From Planctomycetota bacterium (GTDB lineage: Bacteria > Planctomycetota > Phycisphaerae > WQYP01), in NCBI GenBank assembly GCA_021852245.1, contig JAJZNY010000039.1:1-7001 (forward strand): 7,001 nucleotides of DNA, written 5' to 3'. The notes under the pieces are model-generated. The model made no database searches. It saw nothing but the letters and a program-made list of their open reading frames with translations, and was not told the origin of the DNA. Made by a program: the position numbers and the translations under genes. Below are positions 5,120 to 7,001 of the stretch, in pieces (the first letter of the stretch is position 1; each line of letters starts with the position of its first letter).

Positions 5120-5707
5120 ATGGATGGTAAGATCGTCAGAGGATCGGCATTGAGTTTCAACATCGGCAGCAAAAAGCCGCGAAGCGCAGGGATGAACATT
5201 TTGGTCTATGACCACCCGCTTCATCCGGAGTTGGTTCCCGTGACGGCACGGCGAATCCGGACGATGGGTGAATTTGATGTCACGATGTGGCTCGTCGAAG
5301 GGGGCGGGCACATGGCAGGTGTTACCCACCGCCACACCATATGTGAATTGGCCTGTTTCCCGCAGAAGTCGCTGCCCGATCGCGGCCTGGTGGACCGTCT
5401 ACCCTGCAAAGGGGACAAACAGTTTGATGTGGAGGCGGGGCCGGATCATCATTACTACCTGACCCTCAATGAAGAGCATCTGACCGACACTCAATTTGAG
5501 AATGCGGTCGTTGAATTGCAGCGTATTGCGGAGGAACAGGATGGCATCATCACCCAGCGCAAGACTGAACTGGGGCAGACGGATTATATCTCCGTGCTGG
5601 TGGCGGCCCTGCATCGCCGTGCGGTGCATATTGAAGGGTTCCATCTGCTGAGTGATGCTCGGGTAATGATTCGCACACAGTCGATCGTTGAACCGAATTC
5701 GCGGTAA
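5120..5707 (+). CDS. DUF2617 family protein
   Basis: 195-residue soluble protein of unknown function. It resembles DUF2617 in its ordered landmarks: ILVYDHPLHPEL (27-38, the 'lY.RpLHPElf' opening), ARRIRTMGEFDVTMWLVEGG (43-62), GHMAGVTHRHTICELAC (63-79), the LPDRGL turn (85-90) and the ending FHLLSDARVMIRTQSIVE (174-191), which recalls 'aFHtfPd...v.kTQSl.E'. The match is from memory of the family, not a search. No signal peptide or membrane segment is visible. The first 24 residues are variable. It stands alone: a 399-base gap upstream with its own promoter, and 230 bases to the next gene. A regulatory or sugar/nucleotide-linked role has been guessed for relatives, but I see no catalytic motif that would support one. 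Confidence 0.75.
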   Translation: MDGKIVRGSALSFNIGSKKPRSAGMNILVYDHPLHPELVPVTARRIRTMGEFDVTMWLVEGGGHMAGVTHRHTICELACFPQKSLPDRGLVDRLPCKGDKQFDVEAGPDHHYYLTLNEEHLTDTQFENAVVELQRIAEEQDGIITQRKTELGQTDYISVLVAALHRRAVHIEGFHLLSDARVMIRTQSIVEPNSR

Positions 5708-5813
5708 GTGCCAAACTGCCCATGGCGCCGAGCGTGTAACCGACGCTATCAATGCATAAAGCGGCCTGTCGGTGCAATGGGCGCATCCGTCCAGCGGCAG
5801 CATAGACAAGCTT

Positions 5814-5857
5814 CCTGCGAACAGATCGCAGGGCTTCAAGCTGTTGGCAGCGATCTG
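5814..5857 (+). other. Two overlapping, mutually exclusive hairpins between DUF2617 and the hydrolase gene
   Basis: CCTGCGA (5814-5820) pairs perfectly with TCGCAGG (5826-5832) over a five-base loop. CAGATCGC (5822-5829) pairs perfectly with GCGATCTG (5850-5857). The segments overlap, so only one can form at a time. There is no U tract after either. They lie 107 bases after the DUF2617 stop and 80 bases before the next start, so could be a transcript end or part of a leader. Confidence 0.35.
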
Positions 5858-5937
5858 CGGCGTCGTGTTCGTGTGGGCGGATGATATTTTTCCACACCAC
5901 ACACGGGTATGGCAAAGGGGTATGACAAAGAGACCGC

Positions 5938-7001
5938 ATGCGAGAGAAACGACCATGGGCGATCGGCGTGCTGCTGAGTTTGCTGGCGGTCAACGGATGG
6001 TTGGTTCATCGTCACGGTGCATATGCACAATCGGCAGGCGGCGATCAAACGGGCGACCATCTCTTTCATGCGGGTAAACTTCCCGGCGCACGCCGCGCGT
6101 TTCCGTCGACATGGTCGACAACGCGCGTGTTTGCCGACTGTGTTGAACTTCGTGACAGCCTGCAATCCGCCGCCCAAATACGCTTCGTTGCCACACACTT
6201 CGTCGGCACGCAGAAACTGCTCGTGCCGCTGATTAAGAAACTTCGGGCTGTCAATCCCAACTTCATCGTTTTGGATTACCACCTGGGGGCATGGCAGTCG
6301 GGGAAGCACGTTCCGTACATCCTTGACGGCCTCCACTGGGGAAATGACTACAACTATGTAAACCGCCATGAGAGCTGGTTTTTGCATATTACTTATGCTG
6401 ACCGTCACAACCCCAGGGATCGGCTTATGGCCAGCGACGGCAAGCTGCTGATGAACGTCACCAACCCGCATTATGTCCACTATTTGATCAAATCCCTCAT
6501 TCGTCAGGTACGGGCGGGACATGATGATGGCGTTTTCCTTGACAGTTGGAGCACAGACGCTGTTAATTATTATGTTGGCCGCTATCCCCGGTGGCGGTAC
6601 CCCGGACTTATCAGACCCCACAGACAGCTTGGAGGACTTACATGGGTGCAGGCATCGGAAGCCTTTATGCGCCGTGTGACGGCCGCTCTCAATAAGGCAG
6701 GCATTTATGTTCTGCCCAATCTTGGCGACCTCATCACCGATTGGGATCACACCAACTACGCCATTCCCAACGGCGGCATGCTCGAAGGCGCACCGGGTGA
6801 GTGGTCGCCATATGGGCAGGCTCAATGGATATTTTCAGCCAACAAGGCGCTGACGCTCATCAACGACGGCAAAATCATCATGTTTCAAAGTTACCTGCCG
6901 AAAGAAACCGATGATCAGGCCCGCCTCTATTGGCTCGGCACGTACCTTCTATTACGCGGCCACTACACTTATATTACCTATTTCGCCCACCTGCCCATGG
7001 A
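5938..7001 (+). CDS. Secreted glycoside-hydrolase-like (GHL15-type) protein, 3' end missing
   Basis: Open from the ATG at 5938 to the window end, 354 codons without a stop. An in-frame TGA at 5923-5925 excludes any earlier start, and AAGAGA lies five bases upstream. A signal peptide is clear: REKR, hydrophobic AIGVLLSLLAVNGWLV (8-23), and AYA|Q cleavage near 30. The mature part resembles the hypothetical TIM-barrel hydrolases called GHL15: FVATHFVGTQKLL (83-95), VNPNFIVLDYHLGAW (105-119), ESWFLH (145-150), MNVTNPHYVHYL (172-183), DDGVFLDSW (196-204) and NGGMLEGAPGEW (278-289). Asp202 and Glu283 sit where such barrels keep acidic catalytic residues. Expected role: export and action on an unknown glycan. 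Base composition looks lower in G+C than the methyltransferase gene, with AGA/AGG codons, so transfer is possible. The family is moderately sure; secretion and coding status are quite sure. Confidence 0.8.
   Translation, partial: MREKRPWAIGVLLSLLAVNGWLVHRHGAYAQSAGGDQTGDHLFHAGKLPGARRAFPSTWSTTRVFADCVELRDSLQSAAQIRFVATHFVGTQKLLVPLIKKLRAVNPNFIVLDYHLGAWQSGKHVPYILDGLHWGNDYNYVNRHESWFLHITYADRHNPRDRLMASDGKLLMNVTNPHYVHYLIKSLIRQVRAGHDDGVFLDSWSTDAVNYYVGRYPRWRYPGLIRPHRQLGGLTWVQASEAFMRRVTAALNKAGIYVLPNLGDLITDWDHTNYAIPNGGMLEGAPGEWSPYGQAQWIFSANKALTLINDGKIIMFQSYLPKETDDQARLYWLGTYLLLRGHYTYITYFAHLPM

Noticed and set aside
5836..6825. Leftward 329-codon open frame
   Set aside because: It lies antisense to the better-supported secreted hydrolase gene, lacks recognisable motifs and a coherent domain, and starts inside that gene without a convincing ribosome binding site.
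1..7001. tRNA genes or CRISPR arrays
   Set aside because: No T-loop GGTTCGA-type signature in a cloverleaf context and no regularly spaced direct repeats were seen on either strand.

Overview
The window (7 kb, GC-rich) looks like bacterial chromosome. The mix of an RHS-type C-terminal piece, a pseudopilin-like 'DG.VE' C-terminus, a DUF2617 protein, an RlmI-type methyltransferase and a secreted glycoside-hydrolase-like protein most resembles Planctomycetota (Phycisphaerae-like lineages). That is a judgement from family recollection, not a search result. No rRNA, tRNA, CRISPR array or intact insertion sequence was seen.

Layout. (1) Positions 1-424 hold almost no coding sequence: the probable 5' end of a leftward gene running off the edge, with a promoter and ribosome binding site, and a strong rightward intrinsic terminator whose gene is not visible. 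(2) Positions 425-2319 form a leftward two-gene cassette. The first gene (2319 to 1417) is the tail of an RHS protein carrying a LysM-like segment and a variable C-terminal domain with a His...Cys arrangement. The second (1354 to 425) is a five-helix membrane protein with a pseudopilin-like soluble tail. This is the most accessory-looking part of the window. (3) Positions 2320-2733 are a divergent intergenic region with two GC-rich palindromes, a CTGCG triplet motif and a good promoter for the next gene. (4) Positions 2734-4720 form a rightward housekeeping pair: a short (TalC-type) transaldolase and an RlmI-like 23S rRNA methyltransferase. (5) Positions 4721-5119 are a 399-base gap with a hairpin after the methyltransferase, a promoter with a perfect -10 box and a long structured leader. 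(6) Positions 5120-5707 encode a DUF2617 protein. (7) From 5938 to the right edge runs the 5' part (354 codons, no stop reached) of a rightward gene for a secreted TIM-barrel, glycoside-hydrolase-like protein. A long antisense open frame at 5836-6825 covers the same DNA and could easily be mistaken for the gene.

Functionally, the transaldolase/methyltransferase pair is ordinary central metabolism and ribosome maturation. The RHS-tail/membrane-protein pair is the best candidate for a less described system, possibly an orphan polymorphic effector tip with a membrane-bound partner. The 3' two genes look independent, each preceded by non-coding sequence with possible RNA structure.
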